64,000 nucleotides of DNA from contig QYRS01000006.1 of NCBI GenBank assembly GCA_006503535.1, positions 2,728,001-2,792,000 on the forward strand. The letters are read 5' to 3'. The notes under the pieces were generated by a model. The model was not told where the DNA came from, did not search any database, and worked only from the letters and a program-made list of their open reading frames with translations. Below are positions 23,213 to 34,704 of this stretch, one piece after another. The stretch's first letter is position 1. Every line of letters begins with the position of its first letter. The stretch comes from Arthrinium phaeospermum. Lineage: Eukaryota > Ascomycota > Sordariomycetes > Amphisphaeriales > Apiosporaceae. A program made the position numbers and the translations under genes.

Positions 23213-24840
23213 CTACAGATCGTCGTCGTCGTCACTATCATCGTCGACTTCCTGCGGCTTCTTGGCCCCCTTGTCATCCTCATCATCGCTGATACCGGCA
23301 CGCGGATCCGCCTCGCCAAAGTCGAGGGAAGGCTGCTGGTCCAGGGGGGCGTTCTGCCACTTGCTCCAGTCCGGGTCCATGTAGGTCGGGAGCTTCTCGT
23401 CGGCGTACGTGCACTCGACCACGGGGTTCATGTAGTGCGCGCTGCCCTTGGGGGTGAGGGCGACGGCCTGGAGCCAGTCGAGCACGGCGACGCGGGCCTT
23501 GATGAGGAGGCACTCGATGTAGCACTGCTCGCCGCCGCTGTAGACGGGACAGCCGTGGCGCGTGAAAGTGACCGTGTGCGGGTTGCCATCGGGGCCGGAG
23601 ATCAGCGTGCCAAGAGGGTCCGAGGCGGTCACCCAGGCGCAAGCTTTCTATTGGACACAAAGGCTGGTAAGCTTGTGGAAGTAGCGACAGTAGCAGTGCC
23701 CTCATTATGCATGGAAGTCAGGGCAGAAAGCGAGCGGACGACGACCAATTAGAGAAAGGAACAGAAAATCAATGTACTCACCTCGCGTAGGAATGTCTTG
23801 AACGAGTCACACTGCATCTCGTCCACAGGCTTGAACCCGCCAATGATAGCAAAGCAGCGAATGCGGCCCTGCAGCCGACCCCAGGTCACGCCCCAGTCGA
23901 GGTACTCCTCGACGACGTCAGCCCCGTCTCCCAGGCCGACGATCTCGAGCGCGGCGTCGGCGCGGGTGTAGGCCGGGACGACCTTCTCGAAGACGTAACG
24001 GACGTGGTCCTTGGCGGTGCGGTTCTCGGGAATGCGGTTCTCCTTGTCCGTGATGAGCATGCCGCCATGGACGGCGCTGGGCATGGGGGCGCCCTCGGCG
24101 GCGACCTGCCCCAGCGCGCGTCGGAGCGCGGGGGACCAGACGAGCTGGCCCGTGTTGGCGAGAAGGATGCCGGGGGCGGAGTCGTCGTCGGGTCCGGACT
24201 TCTGCTTCTGCAGCGCGCGCACGAACGAGACGAGGGAGCCGCGGTTGACGCCACCGGGCCCTCTAAGCACGCGGTGCGCCAGGATACCGAGGTCCTGGAT
24301 GGTCTCGCCGAAGACGAGGACGACGCGCGACTTGGTCTTCAGGTCGGCGCTCGCGTAGATAGGCACGTGGGGCTCCGAGGAGGAGGCGGTGCCGAGGGGC
24401 AGGAGGATCTTCTCCAGACCGAGGGCCTCGAGGCGGCTGTGAACCTCTTTCTCGCAGGCCTCTGGATTGGCTGTAAGTCAGTTCTGCCAGCAGTAGAAAT
24501 AGAGAGAGGAGGGATACAAAAAATCCATTCCCACTCTTGGAGTGAGGGAATACATATTAAAAAAATAGAACTTTCACCAAAGACTTACCATTCATGGCGT
24601 ATCGCTGGCGCTCATTGTGACGTGGGTTTCTGGTCAGGAAGAACTTGAAGTAGTTGTCCGGCTCCTCGATGGAACGGATCTCATCCTTCTCGTTGACGAA
24701 GTACCTGGAAGTAGATGAGCAAAATGCTGGTTTCCAGTCGGCAACACTTTGCGTGTTCGATGGAGAACTTACCCGAGTCCCTTCAGATCGGAAGGGAACT
24801 CAGGGTCCTTGGGCAGACCGGACCACAGGCGTCGGAACAT
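23213..24840 (-). CDS. arb2: Arb2-domain protein (Argonaute-binding protein 2 / FAM172 family)
   Basis: Four exons (24840-24773, 24704-24589, 24470-23782 and 23647-23213) join to 435 residues. The N-terminal block FPSDLKGLGYFVNEKDEIRS, followed by YFKFFL and a short basic stretch, is the Arb2-domain signature. The following region is alpha/beta-hydrolase-like, with a beta strand (SRVVLVFGE) and the DLGILAHRVL helix. The C-terminus is strongly acidic and ends in an Asp run. In fission yeast, Arb2 pairs with Arb1 and Argonaute in the ARC complex that handles siRNA for heterochromatin; metazoan FAM172/ARB2A proteins link Argonaute with splicing. A similar nuclear small-RNA role is inferred from the family only. 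Introns have good consensus (GTAAGT, GTAAGT, GTGAGT). The start is the first in-frame ATG before the conserved block. Confidence 0.85.
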
Positions 24841-25497
24841 GTTTCCTGCTGGTGACTAAGACGCTTCTGCGAATCTCAAAATGAGTATGTTTATCTGTGG
24901 AAAATGACTAGCGAACAGGTCGTTCAGGTTCAGAAAGTGAAACTTCAGTTTTCCCAGTTACTTCGGGTGGGAAAAGTGTGGAATGAAGATGAATGGCAAG
25001 GGAAGTGATACCATGGGCATACGGCAAGTAGACGGGTTCATTGCTGTGCAATGAAACAGCTTCCATAAATGGCCATTCAAGGCTTTTGATTAAAGAGATG
25101 GATTCAATCTTCACTTGCCTCTTCAAGTTTGGGGGATGCAAACACAAAACCTGGGTCGCAATAACTGCAGCTTGCCGTTTGATCGAAGTATTCAACGCAA
25201 AAGAGAATGGGATAGAGGCTGATCATAATCATCCTCTAGACTTAGCATATCGTCAAGACTTGGCATACGAGAGATGCCATCCTCTTTATCAGGTAGGCTT
25301 GGAGCTGGAACTTGAGGGCGTATATGTTGACCCTCTGGCGTGAAACCCACCATAGACCTCTTTGGGGCGTGCTTTCCTCCCGACCACACAACACCTGATA
25401 TCGTACATGGGGTTCATCACAATTATGTACAAACTTCCAAGAGTGCATTTACTGAATGGATGTCCTCTAATATTGTACAGCAATTTCGCGGTTGTCT
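24841..25497. other. Spacer between two minus-strand genes
   Basis: Contains the Arb2-gene promoter and the 3' region of the mitoribosomal uS14m gene. No additional gene was recognised. Confidence 0.6.
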
Positions 25498-26009
25498 TTA
25501 CCAGCTGGCCTTCCTCACACCAGGAAGGTTGCCCTCCAAAGCCTGCATTCTGAAGTTGTACTAGGGGTTCACTATTAGCACCTTTGTTTAGTCGCGGTGT
25601 TTGATCGTTTGCGAGACGTACTCTGGACAGCTTGAAGTCTCTGAAGATACCACGCCCCTTTCCGCCCATCAAACATCGGCCGCGGATCTGTGTAGGTCGG
25701 GTGTAGCAGTGCATCTGGGTGAGCTGGAGCTGGGCCTCTGCCCGCGTTCGCGCCGGGAGAGTGGTGTTGCGGATGATATGACGGAGCGCTTGTCTGTATG
25801 CCATGCAAGACACCCAATTGTCAGTTTGTGCGATCGTGCCTTGATTGCCAATTGGAGGCAAAGACTCAGAGGAGCTGCTGCTGCTGCGCGGGCGCGACGT
25901 ACCTCTCGGGCTCGAACTGTGCGTACACCTTTCGCTTGGTGTGGTCGCGAATGACGTGGATATTGAGGAAGCTCCCAATATCCATCTTCTTGGACCGGAA
26001 CATCGACAT
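25498..26009 (-). CDS. mrp2: Mitochondrial small-subunit ribosomal protein uS14m (Mrp2)
   Basis: Three exons (26009-25903, 25793-25622 and 25560-25498) encode 113 residues, the usual size for the fungal mitochondrial protein. The start MSMFRSKKMDIGSF, the basic run HTKRKV, the block RHIIRNTTLPARTRA and the S14 core CYTRPTQIRGRCLMGGKGRG identify the family. The last exon encodes NFRMQALEGNLPGVRKASW, matching the conserved S14 C-terminus and confirming the second intron. The product assembles in the head of the mitochondrial small ribosomal subunit. No zinc-binding CxxC pairs are visible, as usual for mitochondrial S14. It is transcribed divergently from the small plus-strand gene at 26676. Confidence 0.95.
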
Positions 26010-26675
26010 GTTGGCGGTTGTGGCAGTCGTCCCCCCAATTAATTGCTCTGGCGATTCCAAATCGAAGCTCTCTGTCGCTATCCCGAAATTTTGGGTATGT
26101 CGTCTGTAGGGAAGCGAGCTCGGTTCAAGTGAATGCCTGCCAGCTTGTTGCGGGCCGACGTAGGTCGGCCAGCTGGGAGCCGATAAGCTGATAGTGGACA
26201 GAAGGAGGGACCTGACTAAGGTAACCTTAAAAGCATCGGAAGCGGCTCCATGTCAAGCGCCAAGTCTCCAGGCCCCCACTGTAGCGGGCAGCCTCTAGAA
26301 AAGGCAATGAGGGAGTGTCATCTATGACGTTCGCTCTCACAGTAAGGCTTGAATCGCCAGATCGCTCAAAGACTTTTCAGATTTGATGTCATATCAGGCA
26401 CCATTTGTGGGTTTCCGGGTGACCTTGGGGTACAAATGAAAGTTTCTATTCTCGATAGTCAACAGGATGGCAGGAATGACGTAGTTGTTTGTCCCTGGGC
26501 AAACCTGCCCCTCCATAGCAATCATCTACCATAAAACCCAGGAGAACGCACGCCGGTAGGATATACAAATTATCTCTACATCTTCCTCTACTCAATCCAT
26601 CAAGTGACTACTTCGTCCTCACACCAAAACATACCAAACCCACATATCTCAACCATCCCAACAACCACCATCACA
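26010..26675. promoter_or_regulatory. Shared divergent promoter region
   Basis: This 666-base interval separates the ATGs of the uS14m gene (-) and the small hydrophilic-protein gene (+), so both promoters must lie here. The last 90 bases are rich in C, A and T, as in fungal leaders. I saw no defined operator. Confidence 0.55.
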
Positions 26676-27041
26676 ATGCCTGACAACACTGAGCACGAGC
26701 GCTTCGAGGAGGGCAAGGAGAACTCCCACTTGGCTACCGACTCCAGTAAGTTTGCTCTATCCTATACCTTCGACACACCTGGGATTTCCACGTATACTAA
26801 TTCCATATCTGTAGAGGACCAGCGCTCTATCGCCAACCGCCTCGGCGCCGAGGAGCGCAAGGACGAGGGTCAACACGACGACCTTGAGACCCGCCAGACC
26901 AAGCAGGACCCCACACTGCCCGCCAAGGCCCACGGCAACGAGCCCTCAAAGGGTGCTAAGATCGACGCCGAGATCCAGGCCGAGGAGGAGGAGATGCTCT
27001 CCAAGAAGAAGGGCAACAACATGCCCGGAAAGAAGAACTAA
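26676..27041 (+). CDS. Small highly charged protein, function unknown
   Basis: Two exons (26676-26745 and 26815-27041; GTAAGT...TGTAG) give a 98-residue protein rich in Glu, Lys, Asp and Asn and almost free of hydrophobic segments. The N-terminus is MPDNTEHERFEEGKENSHLA, and the C-terminus is a Lys-rich tail ending MPGKKN. It is probably intrinsically disordered, like many small fungal proteins induced by stress or growth phase. The ATG at 26676 is preferred because it follows a CA-rich leader and a CACA context. A longer in-frame start upstream at 26604 would add leader-like Ser/Thr/Pro-rich sequence. No family was recognised. Confidence 0.75.
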   Translation: MPDNTEHERFEEGKENSHLATDSSKFALSYTFDTPGISTYTNSISVEDQRSIANRLGAEERKDEGQHDDLETRQTKQDPTLPAKAHGNEPSKGAKIDAEIQAEEEEMLSKKKGNNMPGKKN

Positions 27042-27359
27042 GATGTTCCAATCCGAAACCAACCAATATAGCGTATGAACTTGATTTTCTTGGGCAATGA
27101 GGGGTAACGGTTCACATGGCATACACGGCGTAAACGGCTATTCTACTATCAGGCTTCGGCTTCATAGATGGAGTTTTGCGAGACTATACGCATGACGATA
27201 ATGAACGATACCAATCACAATATTTGAGACCAATCTTTAGTGACCATGATGTGTGAAATTATTTGCCCAACCTGGACGGTTTATGTATTACTCCTTCAAA
27301 CTCAGCTATATCACCCATCGTTATGCTACGGAGCAGATCAACCTGCGCAAGCCATAATG
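27042..27359. other. Convergent 3' spacer
   Basis: A 318-base AT-rich stretch between the convergent 3' ends of the small-protein gene (+) and the acyl-CoA synthetase gene (-). Nothing further was seen. Confidence 0.6.
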
Positions 27360-29550
27360 TTACAACTTGGACCCCTTGGTTCTCCTCTCATCACGCTCCT
27401 TGTCCCTCAACACCCGGCGCAAGATCTTCCCGCTGGGGCTTTTGGGCACGGCGTCGATGAAAGCAACGCCGCCCTTGAGCCACTTGTAATGCGCCTTGTG
27501 GTCTTCGACGTGTTTACATATCGCCTGTGTGATCTCTTCGTCCGATCGACCCTCGGCGGCCGCAGCGGGTGACTTGACCACAAACGCCTTGGGGACCTCG
27601 CCGGCGCGCTCGTCCGGGACGGGGATCACGGTACAGTCATTCACGAACGGATGGGTGAGCAAATGGGCTTCGAGCTCGGCGGGGGCGACTTGGTGGCCCT
27701 GTGTTTGAGTTATCTTCGTTAGCCGGCTTCTTGCATTTGGTTTACCCCAGCGAGGGAGGAGTTGTGGAATCGGTCTCACCTTAACCTTGATCAGCTCCTT
27801 TATCCGGTCCACGATGGCGAAGTGCTGATGGCCGGCCTGGCTGCGTCGTACCACGGCGACGTCGCCTGTGCGGATCCACCGCCCGTCTTCGTCCCAGATG
27901 AAGGCCTCGGCGGTAGCACGCTCGTTGTTGAGGTATCCCAGCGAGATGCTGGGGCTCTGCAACAGGAGCTCGCCGCGTTTTTCTTCCTCGCCGTCCTCGC
28001 CCGTCACCTCGATCGGCCGCCCCGTCTCCGTGTCGATGATCTTGGCCAGGCAGGCGGTGACCAGGGATCCTGCCGCGCCGACCAGGATGTCGTTCTCGCC
28101 CGAGCTGAGCACCACGGTCGCCGTCTCGGTCATGCCGTAGCCCTGTCCGACCTGCCAGCCGGGGAAGGACTTGACCACCTCCTCGTGTGTCTCAACGCCG
28201 AGCGGGGCCGCGCCCGTGTAGACGTAGCGCACCGAGCTCAGGTCGTACTTTCGGCACAGGGTCTGGTTCCGTAAGAGCTGGATGATGATAGGTGGGACCT
28301 GCAATAATAAGGTTAGTTCCGTCCGTGTCTCTAAAATAACTTCTTCAATCGCCCAAAGGAGGTCAATTCGAACACATACCAAGAATAACTGGTTGATCTT
28401 GAACCGCTGTATACATTCCAATAAACCCGCGAGCTCGAAACGGGGTAGCATCACGATCTGGTCGCCCCGGTAGATGCCGCTCAGGGCTATGACAATCAGG
28501 CCGTAGATGTGGCTTAACGGCAGGACCCCCAAGCCGACTTGCGTCTCGACACCTTTTTGCTTTCGCCCGACGGACTCAAACCAGCGGAGTTGCATGATGT
28601 TTGCTATCACGTTGAAGTGGGAAATCATAACGCCTTTCTGCAGGTTTCCATACACGAGTCAGCAAAGAACTATAGTAGCGCCCTCCCGCGACCTTCGAGA
28701 AACTGGACGCGGGAATTTCTGATCAAGACCAGAGAATGTGAGAGGGAAAACGAACCGGCAATCCTGAAGTCCCGCTCGAGTAACTGATGTAGGCCACCTG
28801 CCGCGTTCCTTGGCCCTTGGTCCACGCCGGCGACTCGAGCGGAGCCAACGAACGACCCTCGTCGATGAGCTCGTCCAGCGTCTTGTAGGACAGCCCTTCA
28901 CTGCTTGCGCCGCCCGTCTGCATAATGAAGATGCGGTCCGGGGCGATGCCCACCGCCTTGGCCGCCTTCAGCGCCGTGTCCAGCAGCGGCACGCACGTGA
29001 TGACGGCCTTGGCCCCCGACGACCGGAGCTGGAACTCGAGCTCGGACGGGGAGTAGGCCGCGTTGGCGGGCGTGGCGATGCCGTTCAGGCGGTGGATGGC
29101 GAAGGTGGACATGATGTAGTCGATCTGTTCGACCGGCGGTAAGCAAGTAAACAACAATAAGAAGACATCCTCGGGCGGGCGGCAGGTAGCAAAAGGCTTA
29201 CCGAGTTGAGCGAGTGGACGCACACCACCTTGTCCCAGGGCGTGTCCTCGTTCACGCCCCAGCCCATGCGATTGGAGAGCGTCCGCGCGAGCAGCTCGTA
29301 TCGCTCTCGCATCTCGCTCGTTGAGTACGCCTTGCCCGTGACGCCACAGACGAAGGGGTCCCGCGAGCTGGCGATGGATTGGCGGCCATATCGCTCTTCA
29401 CTCCAGAACTCGCCTATCGATATGGTATTGGGGGGATCTAGGAGCGTGTCAGTTCCTCGCTCTCGGGGGTCTCCCCTGCTCTTTCAAGGGACGAATGCAT
29501 CACCTACCGAATGGCAGCTTAGGTACCCATGAGGGCGGGTGGAATATCAT
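27360..29550 (-). CDS. Peroxisomal 4-coumarate-CoA-ligase-like acyl-CoA synthetase
   Basis: Six exons (29550-29508, 29437-29202, 29124-28756, 28637-28380, 28298-27780 and 27698-27360) join to 587 residues. It is an ANL-superfamily enzyme that activates a carboxylic acid to an acyl-adenylate and then a CoA thioester. Motifs in order: the AMP/P-loop signature YSSGTSGLPKGVMISH (about 209-224, split by an intron between P and K), YGMTETA, WIRTGDVAV, VDRIKELIKVKG and the catalytic-lysine C-terminal motif PKSPSGKILRR. The last three residues are SKL, a canonical PTS1 peroxisomal signal. A 4CL-like substrate (a phenylpropanoid or medium-chain acid) is inferred from overall similarity and cannot be fixed from sequence by eye. 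The third intron uses a GTTCGT donor. The gene stands alone; no biosynthetic partners are adjacent. Confidence 0.93.
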
Positions 29551-31574
29551 GTTGGGGGATGATGGACCGGAGTATACTGTATTCGCTGATATGGCTACGG
29601 GGTGTAACAAGTTGGGACTGAGGATATCGGGGGCGAGTTGTGATCAACGGGGGCCACTAATAAGTCGCGTATCGCGACTGTATAGCTCTACGGGTGGAGT
29701 TTGTAGTCCCAGCTTCTGGGGAAATTCCAGGGCGAGAAACGACTGAGGATGAAACACTGATTGTGAACTACCCCGTCAGCACGCTCCCGCTGAAAGGGAT
29801 GGTCAGCGGACCATCAATTACTTAATATTGTCCCTAGTCGCGCCCGTTCGAGAGGGAATGGTAATTATTACCTAGGTAGAGCAGTTGCCCTGGCTCCCCA
29901 CCCCGGGATAGCCGGTTCACCCCCTTCCGGATCTTAGTGAGGCAGATTCTCTCCACTGCGTCCGCATCAGAATGGCCGTCTACCCCGCCTGTTTTACAGT
30001 ACATAGTAGTAGTGAGTACTGTAGGTAGGTACAGTAGACGACTGAGTGCGACTAGCCTGGCTGTATGCAGGCGAATGACAGGATGACATGTGCAGGCTCC
30101 GGATGCTTTGCAGAAGGGTGGAAAAGTTGAGCTATATTCCCCATTCAGAGCATCTCGTATCGATAATGCCATGCAAGGGCAGCAGTTTTGCAATTTCCCC
30201 ATATCTTCATGGAACATCAAACACCAAACGTCAACCTTTCAGAACGAACATTGAATAGTAGCTGCTCACTTTTCAAGATGGAATCGTGGGTGCAACGAGA
30301 CGAAGGGGCTGACAATAATGCCGTACAGGCCAGCGGCACTCCCGAATCCCGTCGCTTGTGCCATACACACACACACACGATGACAAACCAGAAAACGAGA
30401 TACGAGGCTCCTTGCCCAATGCTATAAAAGGGCCAATTGGCATAGGGACTAATGACAAGTCTATCTTGGAGCATTATGTGCAGATACATGAATGAACTCC
30501 TTAGGTAATTGTAGGAATGATCATGCACTCGTTTGTTCATCACGCAAAGACAACCAAGGGCATTTTGATAGATGCTGTATTTATTTTCTGTATCAGGAAA
30601 CGCTAGTCTAGACTTGTCTTGTGAGACCTTGCAAGAGTCACCTGAACTCGGCATGTAGCAATGACTTGACACCACTTGGGCTAGCCTATGTTTATGCGGA
30701 ACATGAATGTTCAACATAGCCATGGGACTCTGCAAGGCCCAGTTACATTGAATTTTACGTGTGGCGCAAGCCTGAGACAAGGATCGCAAGGCCTGGTTCG
30801 ACCAACAGCTGGACTTGTACCAGATCTGAATTATGTTAGCTTCAGTTCTCGAGAAACAATGGGCAACATAATGTGATATGGTGTAAGGGTTGTCAGAATA
30901 TGTAAGAATTGAATATCACATAACCACCCGGTATAGCAAACCCCGGCGAGGGCGCCACCGGGCGGAATCAATCGCAAATTACCTCATCATTCGAGTAGGG
31001 AAGTGTAAAGCGATGCGTAGAGCAAATGTGGGATGGCTTACCTTGATCAGTTTGACGACATTTTCGAGAGCACCACAGCCTCTTGGAGGAAGTAATGCAG
31101 TCAGGTTGAGGAGAAGAAGTGAAGTCTTGCTATCAAAAAGTTCTGATGCGAAAGGTTTTGTAGCAAGGTCGACCAATAAGCAGCTTGGCCTCTGGAGTGC
31201 GAGAAGAATGGTGGGGTCCCTCTGCAATTTAGAAATCTCTGCGGACCGGCAATTCGAAAGTCCGACCGAGTTTGGCGCGACCCACACTGCCAGCCATTTT
31301 CCAGTGTGGTTAGCTAGGGTTACGAATTTCAATTCCCACACTAGAAGATCTCCAGGTTGAAGATTGAGACAGACAACATCTGACTTTGGAGGAAAGCCAA
31401 CAACATCACGAATCGACACTTCACCCCGGTACCATAATCAGTACGTTTATAATTCCCCAATCATCACCCGCGATTGTACATCTCTACAAATACGCCCGTT
31501 CAGCCCGTGCCAAATTTTTCTGCCGCGTCGACTCCCAGCGCTGACTCCCGACCTACTTCTAGAACACCGTAAAA
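29551..31574. other. Divergent 2-kb intergenic region
   Basis: Promoters of the acyl-CoA synthetase (-) and eL14 (+) genes lie here. It also contains GTAGGTAGGT and CA microsatellites (near 30020-30032 and 30364-30378). Open frames at 30217-30789 (-) and 30979-31419 (-) have no domain, and the second lies inside the eL14 promoter; I do not call them. Confidence 0.5.
31282..31322. promoter_or_regulatory. Palindrome plus TAGGGTTA box upstream of eL14
   Basis: CCACACTG (31282-31289) and CAGTGTGG (31302-31309) form a perfect 8-base inverted repeat with a 12-base spacer. TAGGGTTA follows immediately at 31315-31322. Telobox-like TAGGGTTA elements are common in promoters of fungal ribosomal-protein genes, and the site lies about 255-290 bases before the eL14 ATG. 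Function is inferred. Confidence 0.4.
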
Positions 31575-32094
31575 ATGGGTGACGCTACCATTGTCGCATC
31601 GAACTGGCGCCTCGTCGAGGTTGGCCGTGTCATCCTCCTGCAGGGTAACGGCCCCTACGCCGGTCGCCTGGCCACTATCGTCGAGATCATCGACCACAAG
31701 CGAGTATGTTAAACCGGGATTATTGGCAGGAGAACAAGAAAGAAAAAAGAAACAGGGAATTAACACAGGTTTAATCTAGGTCCTGATCGACGGTCCTTCC
31801 TCAGACGAAAAGCTCGCCGTTCCCAGACAAGCTATCTCCCTCACCGACGCTCTGCTGGCTCCTTTCGTCATCGAGAAGCTGCCCCGTGCTGCCCGTACCG
31901 GTACCGTGAAGAAGTTCTGGGAGGAGGCCCAGATCGACGCCAAGTGGAAGGAGAGCAGCTGGGCCAAGCGCAAGGAGCAGAACGAGCGCCGCCGGGCTCT
32001 GACCGACTTCGACCGCTTCAAGGTCATGCGCCTCAAGAAGCAGCGACGATTCGAGCAGCGCAAGGCCCTGGCCAAGGTCAAGGCCTCCGCTTAA
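31575..32094 (+). CDS. rpl14: 60S ribosomal protein eL14
   Basis: Two exons (31575-31703 and 31780-32094) encode 147 residues, close to the usual fungal length. The N-terminal KOW-like beta-barrel ([20 protein letters not shown], then [15 protein letters not shown]) and the basic helical C-terminus ending in [10 protein letters not shown] are diagnostic. The protein belongs to the large cytosolic subunit. The intron falls after the codon for Arg43, within the KOW-like part, with donor GTATGT and acceptor CTAG. The leader is CT-rich and the gene heads a run of three plus-strand, growth-related genes (eL14, NAC alpha and ATP synthase d). Confidence 0.96.
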
Positions 32095-33189
32095 GGTGCA
32101 CGAATGACGGGGAACGGGGTATAGATGGACAGTCACGACGACGGGCGAAATTCAAGCCCGTCGACTACTTGATACTACGGAAACTGGTCTCTGCACGAAT
32201 CTCATGGGAATGGGGGTTGCTGGATTCCTTTGCGTCGTTTGGGAAAGACCTGTACGTCACAACATCTCATATGGTGACCGGCGTCAAATGATAGGGAAAT
32301 TCACACAACCAAAAAGAACACTGTCAATGCATTTTTTGGTCTTAAAGGGATATGAGCGGACTGGGTTTTAATGTCCGATAGAGAATTATCTTACGAGATA
32401 ATCAAGCACTTTGATGCTTTCTTCGATGCAAATATTGATGCTTCTACGGATCTGCTCTTGTCGCCATTCCTACTCCCCGTACAATGACCGTAGTATCAAT
32501 ATTTGACATGCCTCGAATCTGCACGCGTAAATAGCCAGTCTTCCGCGTCCAAGTAAAGGAGACATCGGCAGCCGCCAAGATATCAGAAAGGCATACTGCA
32601 GATACCATACCTAATCGTAAAGGCCCAGTCTTACCCCAGAACCTCAGTACATGTAGATTTGGCAGACTTGGAGGTATTCAATACCGGGTCAGCAAAAGCA
32701 GACTGGACGGGATGCATTGAGAAACTGCTCGAAAGTTATGCGTGTGGCCTTTGCATAAATGACGATGAAGAAATGATTATGCAATTTGGGGGGGAGGGGA
32801 GTGCACGAGCCATTATGTGCCAAATTGAACCCTACTCACAACTTTTCTCTTGAGGAATTCGAAGTAGCCAATCCCCGACCCGTCGAACGAATCAACCCCG
32901 CTAGGTCATTTGGAAGATAACTTCAGATCTCAGTAGGTACGTTATAGCATTTTTTGGTCGACAGTCTCGAGAAGCATCTAAATTGTAAGGCAACGGAGTG
33001 TTTGGGTGTTGTTTCTGTGTGTTTGCGACCTGAGGGGCAGCTCTGCTTTTTGGCTAGCTACAAGCCTTTTTTTCCCTGCGCAATCACCAAGTCTGTGTGT
33101 TCGGCGATTTCCAGCTCGAAATTCAGTTGACCAAAACCAAAAAAAGACACCCAAAAAGCTGACCACCACTCCCATTCACAGCAGCAAAT
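32095..33189. other. Intergenic spacer
   Basis: Carries the eL14 3' region and the NAC alpha promoter. Apart from a 64-codon frame at 32659 with no domain, I see nothing. Confidence 0.55.
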
Positions 33190-34070
33190 ATGGCCAACCC
33201 CCGTGTCGAAGAACTCCCCGACGAGGAGCCCCAGAACCGCCCCCAGGTCGACGAGGAGGATGACAGCTCCGACTCTGAGATCGAGGCTGGTGACGAGAGC
33301 GGTCCCTCTGGATCGACCCAGGTCATCCACTCCCGCAACGAGAAGAAGGCTCGCAAGGCCATTGAGAAGCTCCAGCTCAAGCGTATCGGTGGCATCACCC
33401 GTGTGACCCTCCGCCGCCCCAAGAACGTAAGTGCTATTACGTCCCAAGCACTTGTGCAAAATTGCCATCTATTGCATAATGGTCGCTGGCTATTGAGAGC
33501 TCGACATGGCATGAGGCGGTCTTGACTTGGGGGATTGTTGATTTTCTCGACGATTCCTCAGAGTTGTGCGGCGATTCGCAAAAAGTCAATATCATAGTGG
33601 ATAATGTGCTGACAAAATGCCCGTTCTAGATCCTCTTCGTCATCAACAGCCCCGAGGTCTACAAGTCCCCCAACAGCAACACCTACATGTGAGTCTTGCA
33701 CAATGACCCCAGGTCATATTCTTGGGCCTAAGCTGATATCGTCTCCAGCGTCTTCGGTGAGGCTAAGATTGAGGACCTGAACTCCGCTGCCCAGCAGGCT
33801 GCTGCCCAGCAGCTCGCCCAGGCTGGTGGTGAGCACGACCACGCCGGTCACGACCACGCCGGCCACGACCACGGCAAGGCTGTCGAGGGCGAGGCCAAGA
33901 AGGAGGAGGAAGAGGAGGATGACGACGAGGAGGTCGACGCTGACGGTCTTGAGGACAAGGACATTGAGCTGGTGATGACCCAGGCCAACGTCTCCCGCAA
34001 GAAGGCCGTCAACGCCCTCAAGGAGAACGACAATGATATTGTCAATTCAATCATGGCTCTCAGCGTTTAA
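33190..34070 (+). CDS. egd2: Nascent polypeptide-associated complex subunit alpha
   Basis: Three exons (33190-33426, 33630-33688 and 33749-34070) encode 205 residues. The N-terminus is acidic; the NAC domain includes [20 protein letters not shown], then [20 protein letters not shown] and [10 protein letters not shown]; the C-terminal UBA domain reads [20 protein letters not shown] to the end. NAC alpha pairs with NAC beta at the ribosomal exit tunnel and shields nascent chains. Between NAC and UBA there is a His/Asp/Gly repeat (three HDH blocks, roughly residues 123-136) followed by a Glu/Asp run; this linker is the variable part of the family. The first intron is relatively long (203 nt). 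Confidence 0.96.
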
Positions 34071-34704
34071 GGTGTTCCGGACTGGGTTAAAGACTTGGGT
34101 GTCAAGGTTAGGGCCTCTACTGTCGAGTCTCTAGATGCATTACGGCCAGGAAAATTCTCGCTTGGGAAATAAAACAACGGGAGGACTGCTACCTGCAATC
34201 TATGTTACAGCACCTTGAGTGTCATGAGAAATGTGAACCAACAAATCATGTTCTATAGCGAATCCTCTTTGCATCCCTATGTCTTGTGAACTCACTAAGT
34301 CTTGTAAAGGCGATGGAGACTGTCGTGCCTGCCAGCTCGGATATAGAGATATCTGGAAGTTTGGCTCTAATGCAGAACCATGCAAGGCTATATGAAAAGC
34401 CTCTGCCTAATTGAGTATCAATTGCACGCTTTGGATTCCAGAATGACACTGTAATATCGTGAGTGGCCGGCCAATTTGTTACCAGATCCAGATCTGCTTA
34501 CTTAATATTCGCTTTTGGTGCAGTCCGGGCCGGGTCGGCTTTTCTAGGAAGGAGGAGTGGCTGTGAAATGCCTCAGGCAGCCACAATCTGCGAAAGCTGG
34601 TGGAGCTGCTAGCAAACCTTCGACACTTCGGCAAAGCCAGCAAGCAACGACGAATGTGAATTGCTTCAATCTCTCCACTCCAAACCTCACATTCCATCAC
34701 CAAA
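34071..34704. other. Intergenic spacer
   Basis: NAC alpha 3' region and ATP synthase subunit d promoter. No other gene was seen. Confidence 0.6.

Noticed and set aside
30979..31419. 146-codon minus-strand frame upstream of eL14
   Set aside because: Lies over the eL14 promoter with no domain; judged chance.
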